Shown piece by piece: positions 27,631-39,881 of a stretch of DNA of 64,000 bases; position 1 is the stretch's first letter; each line of letters opens with the position of its first letter. Position numbers and translations under genes: made by a program. The notes under the pieces were generated by a model. It ran no database searches and had not been told where the DNA came from. It saw only the letters and a program-made list of their open reading frames with translations. Source of the stretch: Rhizophagus irregularis (taxonomy: Eukaryota > Glomeromycota > Glomeromycetes > Glomerales > Glomeraceae); the NCBI RefSeq assembly GCF_026210795.1, contig NC_089454.1:1178001-1242000 (forward strand), in the 5' to 3' direction.

Positions 27631-28116
27631 GCTTGAAATTGTTAATTGGTAAAAATTATGTATATAGTTAGTTTAGAAGTGATGCGATGCCTGATGGTTG
27701 CACAAATTTTATATGTAAAATAAGATTTAAATATTATATAATTAATTTCTATGTTAAAACATAAAACATTAATTTTTTTTTATAAAAAAAAATTTTTTAG
27801 TTATAGTTAAAAAGCGAGTTTGTTTGGTGGATTTAGTATCGAATAATGTATAAATTAATAAAATAATTTAAAATTATTATTATATACATGTATGTATTTT
27901 TTTATAATAAATATATGAAATAAAGTTTATATCATAAAAAAAAAAGGTTTAGATTGATTTCCCAAATGTAAATAGTTAAATCATGTGATTCGATCATTTC
28001 TTTTAGGTATAACATATTAAGTTTCAACATTTTGGATAATTGTCAACGAGGTTACACGGATAATTCGAGATAAAACTTTTTTTTGGTTGAAATTTTTAAA
28101 TAATTTGTTTAAATTC
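27631..28116. other. Intergenic, no gene seen
   Basis: The 3' flank of the Zn(II)2Cys6 gene and 5' flank of the PIG-V gene, both in the plus direction. AATAAA-like sequences occur near 27905-27925 but are common in this AT-rich background. Confidence 0.5.
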
Positions 28117-29776
28117 ATGGATCAAAATAAACCCTTTACGAGTAGTAATAATAATCATATAGCTTTAATATTTAAACTTTCGATACTTTCGCGATTTTTA
28201 GCATGGATAATAGCATTAATATCAACGTTTATAGTAGATGATTATGATTCATCGGTAGATACCATATTAATAAGTCATGAAGATTCAACTTTAATACAAA
28301 AAATATTCAATATTTGTTTCAGAGTATTTTTGAGATGGGATGCTTTTTACTTTACGCATATAAGTGAAGAAGGGTATGTCTATGAACAAGAACACGCCTT
28401 TTTCCCGTTGTTACCATTATTAGCTAGAGGTTTAAGTAATTCAGGTAAATAAATTCTTGTTTTTTGCAATAGATTTTTCAAAGAACGAAACCAAGTATAA
28501 CTTTATATATTGTTGTTCTAGTATTCTTACCATTAGGATATTTTTTAACGTATAGACAGATTTTACTCTTATCAGGAGTTTTAATAGCCAATGTTTCTTT
28601 TATATTAGCATCAATTAATTTATATAAGTATATATATATATTTAATATTGTATATAAATATAATTTATCTGCTTCATCAATTCCTTTATTTACATTACTT
28701 TTTTTTTTACACAGATTGACTCTTTTAATATTTAACAATAAAGAAAAATATGAAAAATATGCATTGGTGACATCAATATTTTACATATTAACACCATCTT
28801 GCATGTTTATGTCAACGATGTATACTGAAAGTTTATTTGCATTTTTAAGTTTTTTTGGTATGCGATTATTTTATGAAGGAAACATTTGGATTGCTGCATT
28901 TATCTGGAGTTTATCTTCGTTTACTAGATCAAATGGAATCGTATATATTGGATTTTATATATATGAATTTTTAATTAAAGATATAAATAGGATTAATGTA
29001 ATGGTAAGTAAAGAATCAATTATTAGATGAATAACACAAATTTTTTACATTATTTATATATTTTTCACTTATTTATTTTAGAAAATATTTGTAAGATTGA
29101 TAAAAACCACAATATTGAGTTTAATCGTTCTTTTTGGATTTTTAACATTTCAAAGTTATGGATATTATGAATATTGTATTTTAAATGAACCAAGATCATG
29201 GTGTAATAATAAAATACCAGTATTATATTCATTCGTTCAAATATTTTATTGGTAAGGGAGATATTAATATTAAATTATTTTTATTAGATTCAATTTTTTT
29301 TTTTATAACATATCTCAATTAAAATTTTTTGTAGGAATGCTGGATTTTTAACATATTATGAAATTAAACAAATTCCAAATTTTTTATTAGCCACTCCAAT
29401 GATATTATTATCATTTTATGGAATATATGATTATTCTAAAATTGATTTCAAAAGAATATTTACTCTTGGATTACAACAAAAACAGCAACAATTAGAGATC
29501 AAAACACCATATTATACACATAATTTATTACCTTTTATTTATTTATGGGCCGTTTTATTATTATATTCAATTACATCAATACATATTCAAGTTATTACAA
29601 GATTTTTTTCTTCACAACCCACAGTTTATTGGTTCGTTGCACATTTATTTATGAGATCGATATCCAAAGAAGCTAGCAAATTAGACAAAATATTAGGATA
29701 TGGTATGATGGTTTATTTTGTTTTATATGGTGGAAGTGGAATTATCCTTTTTGCTAATTTCTTTCCACCAGCATAA
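28117..29776 (+). CDS. GPI18: GPI mannosyltransferase 2 (PIG-V/Gpi18 family)
   Basis: Five exons: 28117-28444, 28522-28627, 28715-29003, 29082-29251 and 29335-29776, giving 444 residues, close to the yeast Gpi18 length. All introns are GT-AG and restore frame. The family adds the second mannose to the glycosylphosphatidylinositol core in the ER lumen. Diagnostic segments are RWDAFYFTHISEEGYVYEQE followed by HAFFPLLP (residues about 73-100, the conserved luminal loop), MYTESLFAFLSFFGM, SFTRSNG, the EPRSWC box, and FVQIFYWNAGF with YYEIKQIPNFLLA across the last intron. Many hydrophobic segments fit a polytopic ER membrane protein. The ATG at 28117 is the first in-frame methionine. The short exon 2 required the acceptor TTCTAG at 28521. 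It converges with the desaturase gene, whose stop lies only 167 bp away. Confidence 0.92.
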
Positions 29777-29942
29777 TCGAATGATGAGAAGGTGAGGTGA
29801 ACAAATTTTATAGAAAAATTTTCATTTATTTATTTGTTATTTTTTTTTTTGAATATAATGTATTTGTTGAGAAATAAAAAAAGAAAATGCAAAATAGTAA
29901 TAATAATAATAATAATAATAAGTTATCTATATACACAAATTA

Positions 29943-31136
29943 TTATTGATTCTTTTCTTTTTGATAAATGAAAATTTTAGTTTCACTATTAATAAGATGC
30001 TGAGATTTCCAAATATCAAACATATTAATAAAAGTTTTAAAGATTGGTTCTTTTGATTCACGTTTAAATTGAGGATATATTTGTTGAAAATAAGTAGTAG
30101 CATCTTTAAGATAATAATGAGGTATAGCAGGGAATAAATGATGAATTTGATGAGTACCAATAGAATGAGTTACATCATGTAAAATACCATAATCACGATC
30201 TACTGAAGAAAGATTACCAACAACATAATTCCATTGGTCATCAGAAAACCAAGGTAATTTTAAATCATTTTCAACACCATGATGATGAAGAAAAGTAGTT
30301 ATAACTAACCAACTACCAAATATGACCCAAGGAAGAAAATAATATCTTAAAATTGTAAATGAACCAAAAATATTTGATAAATAAATTAAAAATGATAAAG
30401 CAAAAAAAACCGAAGAAATAGAAATTATAGCACCCAAACGATTTTTAAGAAATAAAGGATTAAAAGGATTTATATGAGAAACAGCTCTTGGACCATAACC
30501 TTCAATTAAATAAACTAACCAACCAATACCGAAACCAAAATAAGGTATAATTTTAGAATCTTCACCATTTAACATTTTATCAGCTTCACATTTTCTAACA
30601 GGATGATATACTTCATCTTTATCAATATTACCAGTATTTTTGTGATGATGACGATGACTTAATTTCCATGTAGTATAAGGTACAAGAATAAAGGTATGTA
30701 ATAAAGTACCAATTATATCATTTAATAAAGGATACCGACTAAAACTACCATGACCACAATCATGACCTAATACAAATATAGCCCAAAACATTGTACCTTG
30801 AGCAAAAGTATATAATGGTAAAAATATCAAATTTTTTATAATCACAGGAATAAATTTAATTGAATTTAATTCATAATATGTTAGGAATAATATTGATACA
30901 ATCATTAAATCCCATAAAACATATTGTAATGATTTTTTAATTGATGGATTAAAATATTTTGAAGGAATCGATTTTCTAATCTCAAGAATTGATGGTACTT
31001 TATCTTTTGTAAAAATTGCTGTTGTTTCTGTTGGTTGATTTTGAACTTTTAATAATGATACTTCATCAGTTATTATTTCTTCAGTTGATGAATCATTTAT
31101 AACTGTTTGATTGGCAAAAGGTTCAAGTGGCGACAT
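29943..31136 (-). CDS. Acyl-lipid desaturase, delta-12/omega-3 (FAD2/FAD3) type
   Basis: Single exon, 397 residues. Three histidine boxes that bind the di-iron centre are present: HDCGH (125-129), HRHHH (161-165) and HQIHH (329-333). Hydrophobic segments near 72-115, 140-155, 235-255 and 262-282 give the usual four-pass membrane layout. The segments HDCGHGSFSRYPLLN, VDRDYGI and IGTHQIHHLFPAIPHYYL resemble omega-3 (delta-15) desaturases, including plant FAD3, more than typical fungal delta-12 enzymes, whose first box is often HECGH. It probably desaturates oleoyl or linoleoyl chains on ER lipids using cytochrome b5. The regiospecificity is inference. No introns, unlike its neighbours. Confidence 0.9.
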   Translation of the reverse strand: MSPLEPFANQTVINDSSTEEIITDEVSLLKVQNQPTETTAIFTKDKVPSILEIRKSIPSKYFNPSIKKSLQYVLWDLMIVSILFLTYYELNSIKFIPVIIKNLIFLPLYTFAQGTMFWAIFVLGHDCGHGSFSRYPLLNDIIGTLLHTFILVPYTTWKLSHRHHHKNTGNIDKDEVYHPVRKCEADKMLNGEDSKIIPYFGFGIGWLVYLIEGYGPRAVSHINPFNPLFLKNRLGAIISISSVFFALSFLIYLSNIFGSFTILRYYFLPWVIFGSWLVITTFLHHHGVENDLKLPWFSDDQWNYVVGNLSSVDRDYGILHDVTHSIGTHQIHHLFPAIPHYYLKDATTYFQQIYPQFKRESKEPIFKTFINMFDIWKSQHLINSETKIFIYQKEKNQ

Positions 31137-34100
31137 ATTGAAAATAAAGAAATATTCTTTATAAGAATATTTTATTTTATTTTATTTTTAGGAAGAAAAG
31201 AGAGCGATAAAAAAAGAGGATCAACTGTGTTATTTAAATCGAAAAAAAAAATTTTTTTTTTTTTTTCTTCTAACCTGTAATGCTTTTTTTCGGCTGTGCT
31301 TGCATTTTCGTAGAAGTACGCATTTTATATACCTTTTCGAATCTTTTTAAAATAAAAAAATTAAACAATTCCTAAATTGAACGAATTAAAAAACTTTTAA
31401 AGAAACGTTATTGTAATACACATAAAAAATAATATGATAATCAAAAAGAGTATTTTTTATTTTGGCAGGTATCAAATGCATGCATAAATTACACTGAATT
31501 ATGATGCATATAACAATGCCACATATTATAAGCAAGCATTCATTTATACAGCATAATATTAAAAATCAAAATATATAAATATTTAATATAATTATAAGAA
31601 TTATAAGGAAAAAAAATCTTTTATTTTCCCAAATAATACAAATAATACTATTCCGCCTCTTTAAAATAATTTTTCAAGGAATTTAGATTTTTAAACAATT
31701 AAACCGGTTAAAACTAGTGAGAATAATAATTATTCTTATTGGATTGAAAATTAGGTACGTATATGCTAAATCATAAATACGCAATCACAAGTCGTAATTT
31801 AAACCACTTACAGCTTATAGATTGAATTTTAATTAATGCATGCATGCATATGTATACGTTATATAATTATATATAAAATTACTAAACTTACTTTAATAAT
31901 CGGTTAACCTTTTTTAAATTTTATTCTTTTTTTCGTTTTTGATTAATGTTACTATCAAATTATCATTATTTAGTATTATTTATTTAATATTATTATAAAA
32001 ATTTTTTTTTCTTCATTTATTTTTTTTTTAAAAAGTATTGTTCAAAAATATATATTGTTTTGAAATATAATTAATCTCCTGATTTGATTCGTTCACTATT
32101 TTTCATTGTCTAACTATTTTTTTTTTACAAATAAAGAAATAAATATTTTGCGTGATCATCAATTTTAAAGTTAATTTTCTCCTTGGAAAGAAAAAAAATT
32201 TTGTATTGTCGTCTTTTGGAATAATATTAATCAAATTTACGTATATGTAACCGATCATCGTATCCAATTATAAAAATGGATAAGAAAATATCTATATACA
32301 TACAGTATTTGATTTTATTTTTTACTTACTTAAAAATTCTACTTCTAATATTTCTATCATATTCTTATAATATTATACTCTATGTATATGTAGTATTCAA
32401 TTATAGAAATGGCCAAGAAAATATTTTTACATTTGATTTAATTTTTTCATATTCAAAATTTTGCAATAATTGCATTTGATTCTAAAAAATATACTTATTT
32501 TATTAGAAAAAGAGTGAGTACCGTGATACAGAAGTGTTAAACGCAGAAGTGATTATAAAAATTTCGATTTGTTTAAACTAAAATGTATACAGGGTGGTCG
32601 AGCCCACATAGAAGCTTCATCCTTCGTGAAAAAATATACTTAAAACATTTGCATCATGTGATTTAGAAATTTGTCCAATCAGAATTCTTTTTAAAAGCTG
32701 GAGACCTGAGCTTCTTAAAACCAAGTTCTCGGCCATTCGGCGTCAGGTGTAACGCAAAGTAACGTGAAAAGATTTTCAAGGCGTATTTTTTTTTCTCGGA
32801 GTTTGCGTTTTTAACCCAGTATAGTAAGATTACGATAACAATCTACGATTAGTATATAATTTGCATATGAAGACTGTTTACGTATATCTATGATTTGGAA
32901 AAAATTTTTACACTAGTTTTATCGATGCGGTGTGATGCATTTCCATATGTAAACCTGCCCGTATGATAAATAGTTGTAAATCTATTACCTGGTTAGTAAA
33001 TAAATGAATGTTTGTATTATTTCATAAAATTTTAACGCATTAATTTTGATGAGATCAATCTGTAATGAAAAAGATGTTTCACTCGCAGATTCCTTTACAA
33101 GAAAAAAAAATTATCGCGGAAAAAAATGCCAACGGGCATCTGATATTTCACTATAATCTAATAGATTTAGTTATCAAGGTCCAACTAGCTTTAAAATGAA
33201 TAGTTTCCCCAAAGTTTGAAGGTAAGATAAATATCGTGTAACAATCGTATTAAAAACAGTCTAAAATTATTTTCTAGAGTCTGATTAGAGCGTGCAGAAT
33301 TTAGAAAATTCTTACGGTAAAAATTTTCTTTTTTATACTAATATACAAATACGGATCACTAAAAAAACTTTGTTCTATCACTTTAAGAATACTACACACC
33401 TTATTATATCGAAATCCTTAAAATTATCGTCTAGTGAGCAAATTTTACAAGCCACCTCGTCAGGTATGATGGTCATGAGGTCATGGTCGATCACAACAGA
33501 TCATCATGCAAAATTAAATCCGATGTATTAAAAATTTTTTATAAATTTAATCCGAATTTTTGTAAAGCCTACGCACTGGCTGATTTATCTTGAAATATGT
33601 ACACAAAATTAGGTAGTCTCAAGTTCGAAAAGAAGGTATATGCTATGTTAAGAATGCTAGCCAAGAATAAGTAGTTTCTGATAGCACAACATATAAAGAA
33701 TGTTCACCTTAAATACTTCAGAGAAAGTTCTCGTCTACATTTCAGGAAAGACTAGAAGAAACTAAAAACAAGCTAGAATTCGTGATAGCAAAGGTACTAT
33801 GTATATTTTGATTATAAATAAAATTTATGAAACTTATATTATAAATTCTCGCTTACTTTCAATAATCAGAATCATGAGTCAAAGAATTTTAAAAAAAAAA
33901 TTTGAATAGCTCAACCAACCTATATATACACATAATGATATGATCTTCGTTTTTAATCAGATATTGAAAAATAGTAGTCAAAAGTTGTACTTCTAAAAAT
34001 ATGTATTTCTTTGAATATTCTTCATCTTTGGCGACGATTTTGTTGAGATTTGATTGTGGAACTTTAATATTTTAAGAAAACTTGTAGTTTTAATATGGTA

Positions 34101-35448
34101 AATAATATAATTTTTTGGATCTAGCAGTGGGATTTTGACGACTTTAAATAGAGCTTACAAGAAAATAAAAAGTTTAGAAATCTTTTGATTATTAGAATTT
34201 TAAAGTCTTTAATGATAAAAAATTAAAATGTAATAAATTATTATATCTGTTGACTAGCGAAACTGATCAATATTGAGAAAATTCCTCAATAATTATTTAC
34301 TTTTTTTCGTCAACTTTGTCTGAAAAACTATTTAGTAAAAAAATAGCGGAAGTGTACACTTAGGGAGGTATACATTTATGGAGTGCTGGAATTCTGGATC
34401 CATTCATTGTTTAAGCTTCAAATACGATATTCGTTATTTTGGTTATCCTGCTGAGAATACTTCAAACTTATTTTTGCGAAAATTATAATTTTTATTATTA
34501 TTGCTTCAGAGAATATCAGTGAATCGGAGTCACCGGAGTTGAAAATCGGTTCTTTCACAACTTTCGTTCCGAGTGCTTAATACTTTTGATTGTTACTAAT
34601 CGTAGTTTTGTTTGACTTTTAATCCGTCTGAAATACAATAGATAATCTGACATCAATGGATTCAAAGAAAAATATTCTTGATAAATATGACTCTTTGAAA
34701 CAATATCTAAAAGGAAGCTTTACAATGTATCGTCAATTTGAAAATTTTTAAGGTTCAAATATTGTAATTAAAAAAATATATCAACAGATTATTTGTAACA
34801 CAACATTTTTTTATTAATAATTTTTTAACCGTTTTTTTTTAAGTGAACTCCTGCATAAATAGCAGATAACAGATTGAAATTAATAATCGCAAATTCTAAT
34901 ATCTAATTACAAAAATTTGGATTATTCTTCATCGAAAAACTAGAGCAAAATCACCTGTTAAATTATGAAAGGTTTCAACGACAATTCTAAAATTAAAAGA
35001 AAATCAGATCTAACTAAAAAGCATCTATTTTCTATGTGATTTTTTTTAGTTTAATAAACGGTTGCAGTTCTATCTAATCCAATCCCATTCCTTAATTTGG
35101 AATCCTTGAAAGAACTACCGCTTTGTTTTTATTTCCAAAAACGGATTAGTGATAAAATCTGATAAATTCGAGGATATCACGTTTATGTATTATTATATAC
35201 TATGTTTTATATACACATATACTATGTTTTATATATATATATGATATAGATATTTGGTCATTTAAAACACATTACAATGTATATAAACTATAAAGTTAGA
35301 GTTTTTTTATAAAAAGTTAATAAAATTTGGTTTTTTTATGTTAATTCAAAAATAATCCTAATGATCACCTCTTTCATCTATTTCTAAAATTAGTAATATT
35401 AGAATGACGAATAGAAACAAATTAATATAAAATCTCTAATTTTTATCA
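31137..35448. other. Intergenic, no convincing gene
   Basis: Upstream of the desaturase the DNA is AT-rich. Less AT-rich fragments at about 32580-32830 (beginning ACAGGGTGGTCGAGCCCAC) and 33290-33530 may be transposon remnants, but I could not find their partner ends. Small frames at 32276-32479 and 33292-33531 have no recognisable domains. Confidence 0.5.
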
Positions 35449-35499
35449 GCCATCTTTGATATATTTTTCTTTTTTAAAGAAAAATATATCAAAGATGGC
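35449..35499 (+). promoter_or_regulatory. Perfect 24-bp hairpin spanning the start codon
   Basis: The left arm 35449-35472 (GCCATCTTTGATATATTTTT then CTTT) is exactly complementary to the right arm 35476-35499, with a three-base TTT loop. The ATG at 35495-35497 lies in the distal part of the right arm. If both arms are transcribed, the start codon would be buried in a long stem. If transcription starts inside the arm, it would have no such effect. Confidence 0.85.
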
Positions 35500-36952
35500 A
35501 TTTTCCAACAACAATTTTGATAATTCAAATTCATCGCTTGTTGTTACGGCCCTTAAATCATTAACCGGTTTACCCATTATATCACAATCAGAGTATTGGA
35601 ATCAAATACATAATGGAATTAATAATAACGCTATTTATCAAAACATAAATCCAGTATCTCTCCATAGTTCTTATTTAGCCGGCGGGGAAGTACAAAATAA
35701 TAATGACGATTCTAATCCCCATTATTCTTTGCAAGGAAACGAAAATATCAATCAACATGATATTGATTATTCTGATTCTCAATTTGTTTCTGATACCTCT
35801 TTTTCTACTCAAGAATCTTCTCATTTTTGTTCTGCAAATAATACGCAGTGTTTTATTGTAAACCCGAATAATTTTATGATGTCTTCTTTACAGCAACAAA
35901 TTACTCAACAAATTTTCCCCTTTCAACAGCATATTGTCCAGAAATTTCAAGTTTTTCAACTAGCTCAATCGCACTTTCCTCAACAAATTCAATCGCAATT
36001 GTCTCAAATTCAGGTGCAATTTCCTCAACAAATTCAATCGCAACAATCTCAATTTCTTCAACAAATTCAATTGCAACAATCGCAATTTTCTCAACAAATT
36101 CAATCACAGCATTCACAACAGTTACAAATTTCTCAACAAATTCAGCAAAATTCTAATCAAATTTCTCAAAAACCGACTATGATAGTTATTAGAATTTGTA
36201 CGTTAAATGGACAAATAATTCCAATTAAAAATGTTCCAATTATCGCAAAAATTTCTGTCATAAAATTTCATATTGAAAGTAAAACTAGAGTTCCATCAAA
36301 TCGACAACGATTGATTTATTCAGGAATTTTATTAAAAGATAATCTAACATTATTAGATTATAATATTTTAAATAATAATGTAATGATTAATTTGATTGGC
36401 CAAAATAATGAAGTTATTAATTTTATCGATTCAGATTTTCTTGATCCAATGTATGATTGTGATTTTACGAATATTGTTGATGATAAAAAATTTATGAGAG
36501 GATCGTACGAATATCGCAGACCGTGCGGCTGGAAACGAATTGCCGTTAAAGTATTAAATAAATATGGAAATAATGCTTGGTTAGGTAAAGCAGCTAAAAA
36601 AGGATCTTGGCGTTATGAATCAGACCCAAACGAATGGCCTGTTTCTTATCATGGAACAGATAAATTTAATGCAAGATCAATTGCTGAAACTGGTTTTGAT
36701 ATTACAAAGGGAAAAAGATTTAAATTCGGATATGGAATTTATTCTACTCCTGATATCAATGTTGCGGCTTTATTTGCTAATAAATTTATTCATAATAACG
36801 AAGTTTATTGTCTGGTATTTCAAAATAGAGTAAATCCTCAAACTTTAAATAAAATTAACACTAGTATCGGCGAATATTGGATCAGTCCAAAAAGTGATGA
36901 TATTAGACCTTACGGTATTTGTATTAAAAAACTTGGTAAAATTTATCCTTGA
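35495..36952 (+). CDS. Ubiquitin-like / ADP-ribosyltransferase (PARP-like) fusion protein
   Basis: Single exon, 485 residues from the ATG at 35495. Residues about 130-225 are a Q/S-rich tract with repeats such as QFPQQIQSQ. Residues about 229-303 have a ubiquitin-like beta-grasp pattern (MIVIRICTLNGQ, IKFHIESKTRVPSNRQRLIY, SGILLKDNLTLLDYNI, NVMINLIG), without a terminal di-glycine. The C-terminus (about 340-485) resembles the PARP/ART fold: SYHGT (His386), GYGIYSTPDINVA (Tyr416) and GEYWI (Glu460), spaced like the H-Y-E triad of active poly/mono-ADP-ribosyltransferases, followed by a last strand RPYGICIKK. It likely transfers ADP-ribose from NAD+ to a target or to itself; the ubiquitin-like part may recruit ubiquitin machinery. 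That is inference. A MITE sits directly at its stop codon. Residues 1-130 are Asn/Ser-rich and unassigned. Confidence 0.75.
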   Translation: MAFSNNNFDNSNSSLVVTALKSLTGLPIISQSEYWNQIHNGINNNAIYQNINPVSLHSSYLAGGEVQNNNDDSNPHYSLQGNENINQHDIDYSDSQFVSDTSFSTQESSHFCSANNTQCFIVNPNNFMMSSLQQQITQQIFPFQQHIVQKFQVFQLAQSHFPQQIQSQLSQIQVQFPQQIQSQQSQFLQQIQLQQSQFSQQIQSQHSQQLQISQQIQQNSNQISQKPTMIVIRICTLNGQIIPIKNVPIIAKISVIKFHIESKTRVPSNRQRLIYSGILLKDNLTLLDYNILNNNVMINLIGQNNEVINFIDSDFLDPMYDCDFTNIVDDKKFMRGSYEYRRPCGWKRIAVKVLNKYGNNAWLGKAAKKGSWRYESDPNEWPVSYHGTDKFNARSIAETGFDITKGKRFKFGYGIYSTPDINVAALFANKFIHNNEVYCLVFQNRVNPQTLNKINTSIGEYWISPKSDDIRPYGICIKKLGKIYP

Positions 36953-36954
36953 AA

Positions 36955-37220
36955 TGTGTTGCGATCCGTTGATCCGTCAATCCATCAATCCGCGGATTTA
37001 TCCGATTTGAAATCATTCGGATTGGATCCAGATGAAGATACGAATGATTCGTCATTTGCTATTTCTGTATATAAATCCGGATCCATCCGTAGTAATGGAA
37101 CCATTCGGATGGTTATCCGGATCATCCGTTATTTACGGATCGGTCATCCGGATTTTTATATTGAAATTCATCCGGATGGTCATCCGAATCATCCATTTGT
37201 CCATCCGGATCGTAACACTA
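36955..37220. mobile_element. hAT-like MITE inserted at the stop codon
   Basis: A 266-bp element flanked by an exact 8-bp direct repeat CCTTGAAA (36947-36954 and 37221-37228). Its ends are TGTGTTGCGATCCG on the left and, inverted, TAGTGTTACGATCCG on the right; they differ by one missing A and one G/A change. Many ATCCG/CGGAT motifs inside resemble hAT subterminal repeats. There is no transposase. The small frames inside (100 and 64 codons) are not genes. Confidence 0.85.
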
Positions 37221-37228
37221 CCTTGAAA

Positions 37229-39881
37229 GCAATGTTTTATTTTTTTATGATGTTATAAAGTAAATTATATTCTGAAATATATGTTTTGTTTATTATATTG
37301 GTTATTATACTGTACATATTTTTCTTATTTACTAACAAATGTATTAAATTAGCTTTTATATCAATAAATATATTATTAAAAATTTTTTAATTATTATTTG
37401 TCGTAATCTCAATTACGAACTATTGGGTAACTTGTTTTAATCAGTGAATGAAATTCCCATGGAATTTGCAGGAATCTATCGGAGTCTATGCCAATTTACA
37501 TTAATAATACTGTACAAATCTCATAAAATTACATCGAATTTACAATACTGGTTTTAATAGAAACTTTATACATTGACAGATTATTGATTAGATCAAGATT
37601 AGATCAATTGATTTATTTGTTTGTTTCCTCATTAATAATGAATCTAACCCAAACTTATAGGTTCATATTTCAAAAAAAAAGTGACTTCTGAGGGGGAAAT
37701 TTGTGACTACATGAAAGTCATGTGACTTATTTCGAACTGCGTATTAAAAATAGCATTTATTGTCTATGATATAATTTATTTGTCTATAGATAAATATATT
37801 AAAAAGTGTAAAGAGGATTATCTTTATAAGAGAATATCTATCAAATTTAATAATTAAAAACAAATAATTTAAATTAAATGATTCTTTTCTGAATCAATGA
37901 ATTTAAGTAATACCTTCAATTCTGATTTCTTAGACTCAAATTCTCTTTTTCTTTATTTACAATATATGCTGTAGTCAATAATATAGCTGAAAGATTGATA
38001 TATGAAATTCAGATCCCTATTTGTATGGAACTTGCATAAAAAGCCACCCTTAACAAAAAGTTGATTGTCTTGATATCATATTGGAGATATATGTAGAATG
38101 ATTCAACATGATGTTAAGGATATTATTTCCAGACATCATACTAATAATATTATCAAATATATTAAATAATAAATATCATATGATTATTGAAAAATATAAA
38201 AATAAAGAAAATTATTAAATTTACAAAGAATGGGTTTAAATATTAAGAATTAATTCAGAAAATTAATAAATTTACTATAAAATAAAATTAATATTTTTGG
38301 TAATTATTAACATTATTCCAGTTGAGATTTTTAACATCATACTAAATAATGTTTAGACATCAACTTCAGTTTATTTATCTGATATGACATTTAAATATTA
38401 ACTGGTATAATACCTAAACATTATATATACTAGGAAACAATAACCATTAATATATCCAAAGTATTATAAATCATATGTTTATAAAAATTAAAAGTGTTAT
38501 TTATGATATTACAAAAAAATCACATTGCAAAATCAATTGTTTTATTTTTTATTTATTTTTATTTTAAAAAAAAATGAATACAAACTAAAAAGCATGTAAA
38601 ATTTTTAAGAAATTTTAAATTAAGAATGTAAATAAAAAGAATTATACATAAACAAATCTAAAGTTACATCTAATCCTAATATTTTATTGGTCATGTATAC
38701 ATGTGGATAGATAACACATATATGGTTTGCAGTAAAATAGAGGTATCCTATATATACGCTTCAAACAATAATGTCTGGATATCAGCCTTTTGTTAAAAGT
38801 AGCTTGTAATATAACATTTGATAATTTTATCTAATTTTTCTGGTAAAATAATAAAAGTAGAATTGACAATTGCTTTATTTATCTTATTTTGATCCTTACA
38901 GGAAAGGATTAAAAATTTTAGTTATTAGTTATAATTTTATAAATTTGATATAATATCAGCAATTTGAGAAAATAGCATAACTGCATAAATTTTATCTGCC
39001 AACTGAAAGCAATAAAGCAATTGTTGATCTTGTATTGAAACTCTGTTTCTGGAATAAAAAAAAAGCTTTTCATAAAGTTATTAAATAAATATATATATTA
39101 TATATATATTAAATTTTAACTATACATGTTGTCAAATTATTTTAAATTGCCATAATTATAAGTAAAATTTCAAATCAATTACAACATCCCAAATTATTTT
39201 GGTACTTTATATAATGAAATTATATATAAACTGAATGAATTCAGTTTATTCAAATTATTTGTAGATTGGTAAATTTAATTGTCAATTTACCAAAATTAAC
39301 AATCTTTTTTTTTTATTATCAATAAAATAAATAATTAATATAAATTAAACTATTAATTTTTATAATTTATAATTAAAAATGTGTAAATTATAGATAAAAT
39401 AATAATTAATAAAAATAATAAACTAAATATAAATAATTATTAAAAAATAAAAATGTTGCGAAACTAATCAGACAGTTTTTGGCCTGCATTATGCTTAATT
39501 TTGGTAGGAATTATACTTAATTTTGGCCAAAATATAACCCAGACTCTGAAATTAATATTTTTAAAAATATTATCAATAAAAGTTAAAAAAAAAAGGATAA
39601 GTTAAATTCAAAAAAAAAGTACCAATTTGCTCAAATATAAAATATGACTTTGTAAAATCAACACAATTTGCTAAAACTCATAATTATGACTATTAATTAA
39701 TTTTCAATCAATTTGCTCTATCTAAAATTATGAGTTTAACCTAATTTTGATTGAATTTGCTAAAACTCAAATGTGAGTTATATATGTGATATCTGGGATC
39801 CTATTAAGACTGCTAGAAATATATTAATAATATATAAAAAATTAAAAGATATCATTAAAAATAAAACACATTAGGAAATTT
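37229..39881. other. AT-rich, repeat-derived DNA without genes
   Basis: No coding frame of note. Weak inverted similarity joins about 38040-38075 (CTTAACAAAAAGTTGATTG) and about 38765-38805 (antisense TTTAACAAAAGGCTGATAT). Short direct repeats AATTTGCTAAAACTCA occur at about 39670 and 39758. These look like eroded transposons. Confidence 0.45.

Noticed and set aside
32590-32640. ACAGGGTGGTCGAG, resembling a Tc1/mariner end
   Set aside because: No matching inverted end or TA duplication found in the surrounding DNA, so no element can be bounded.
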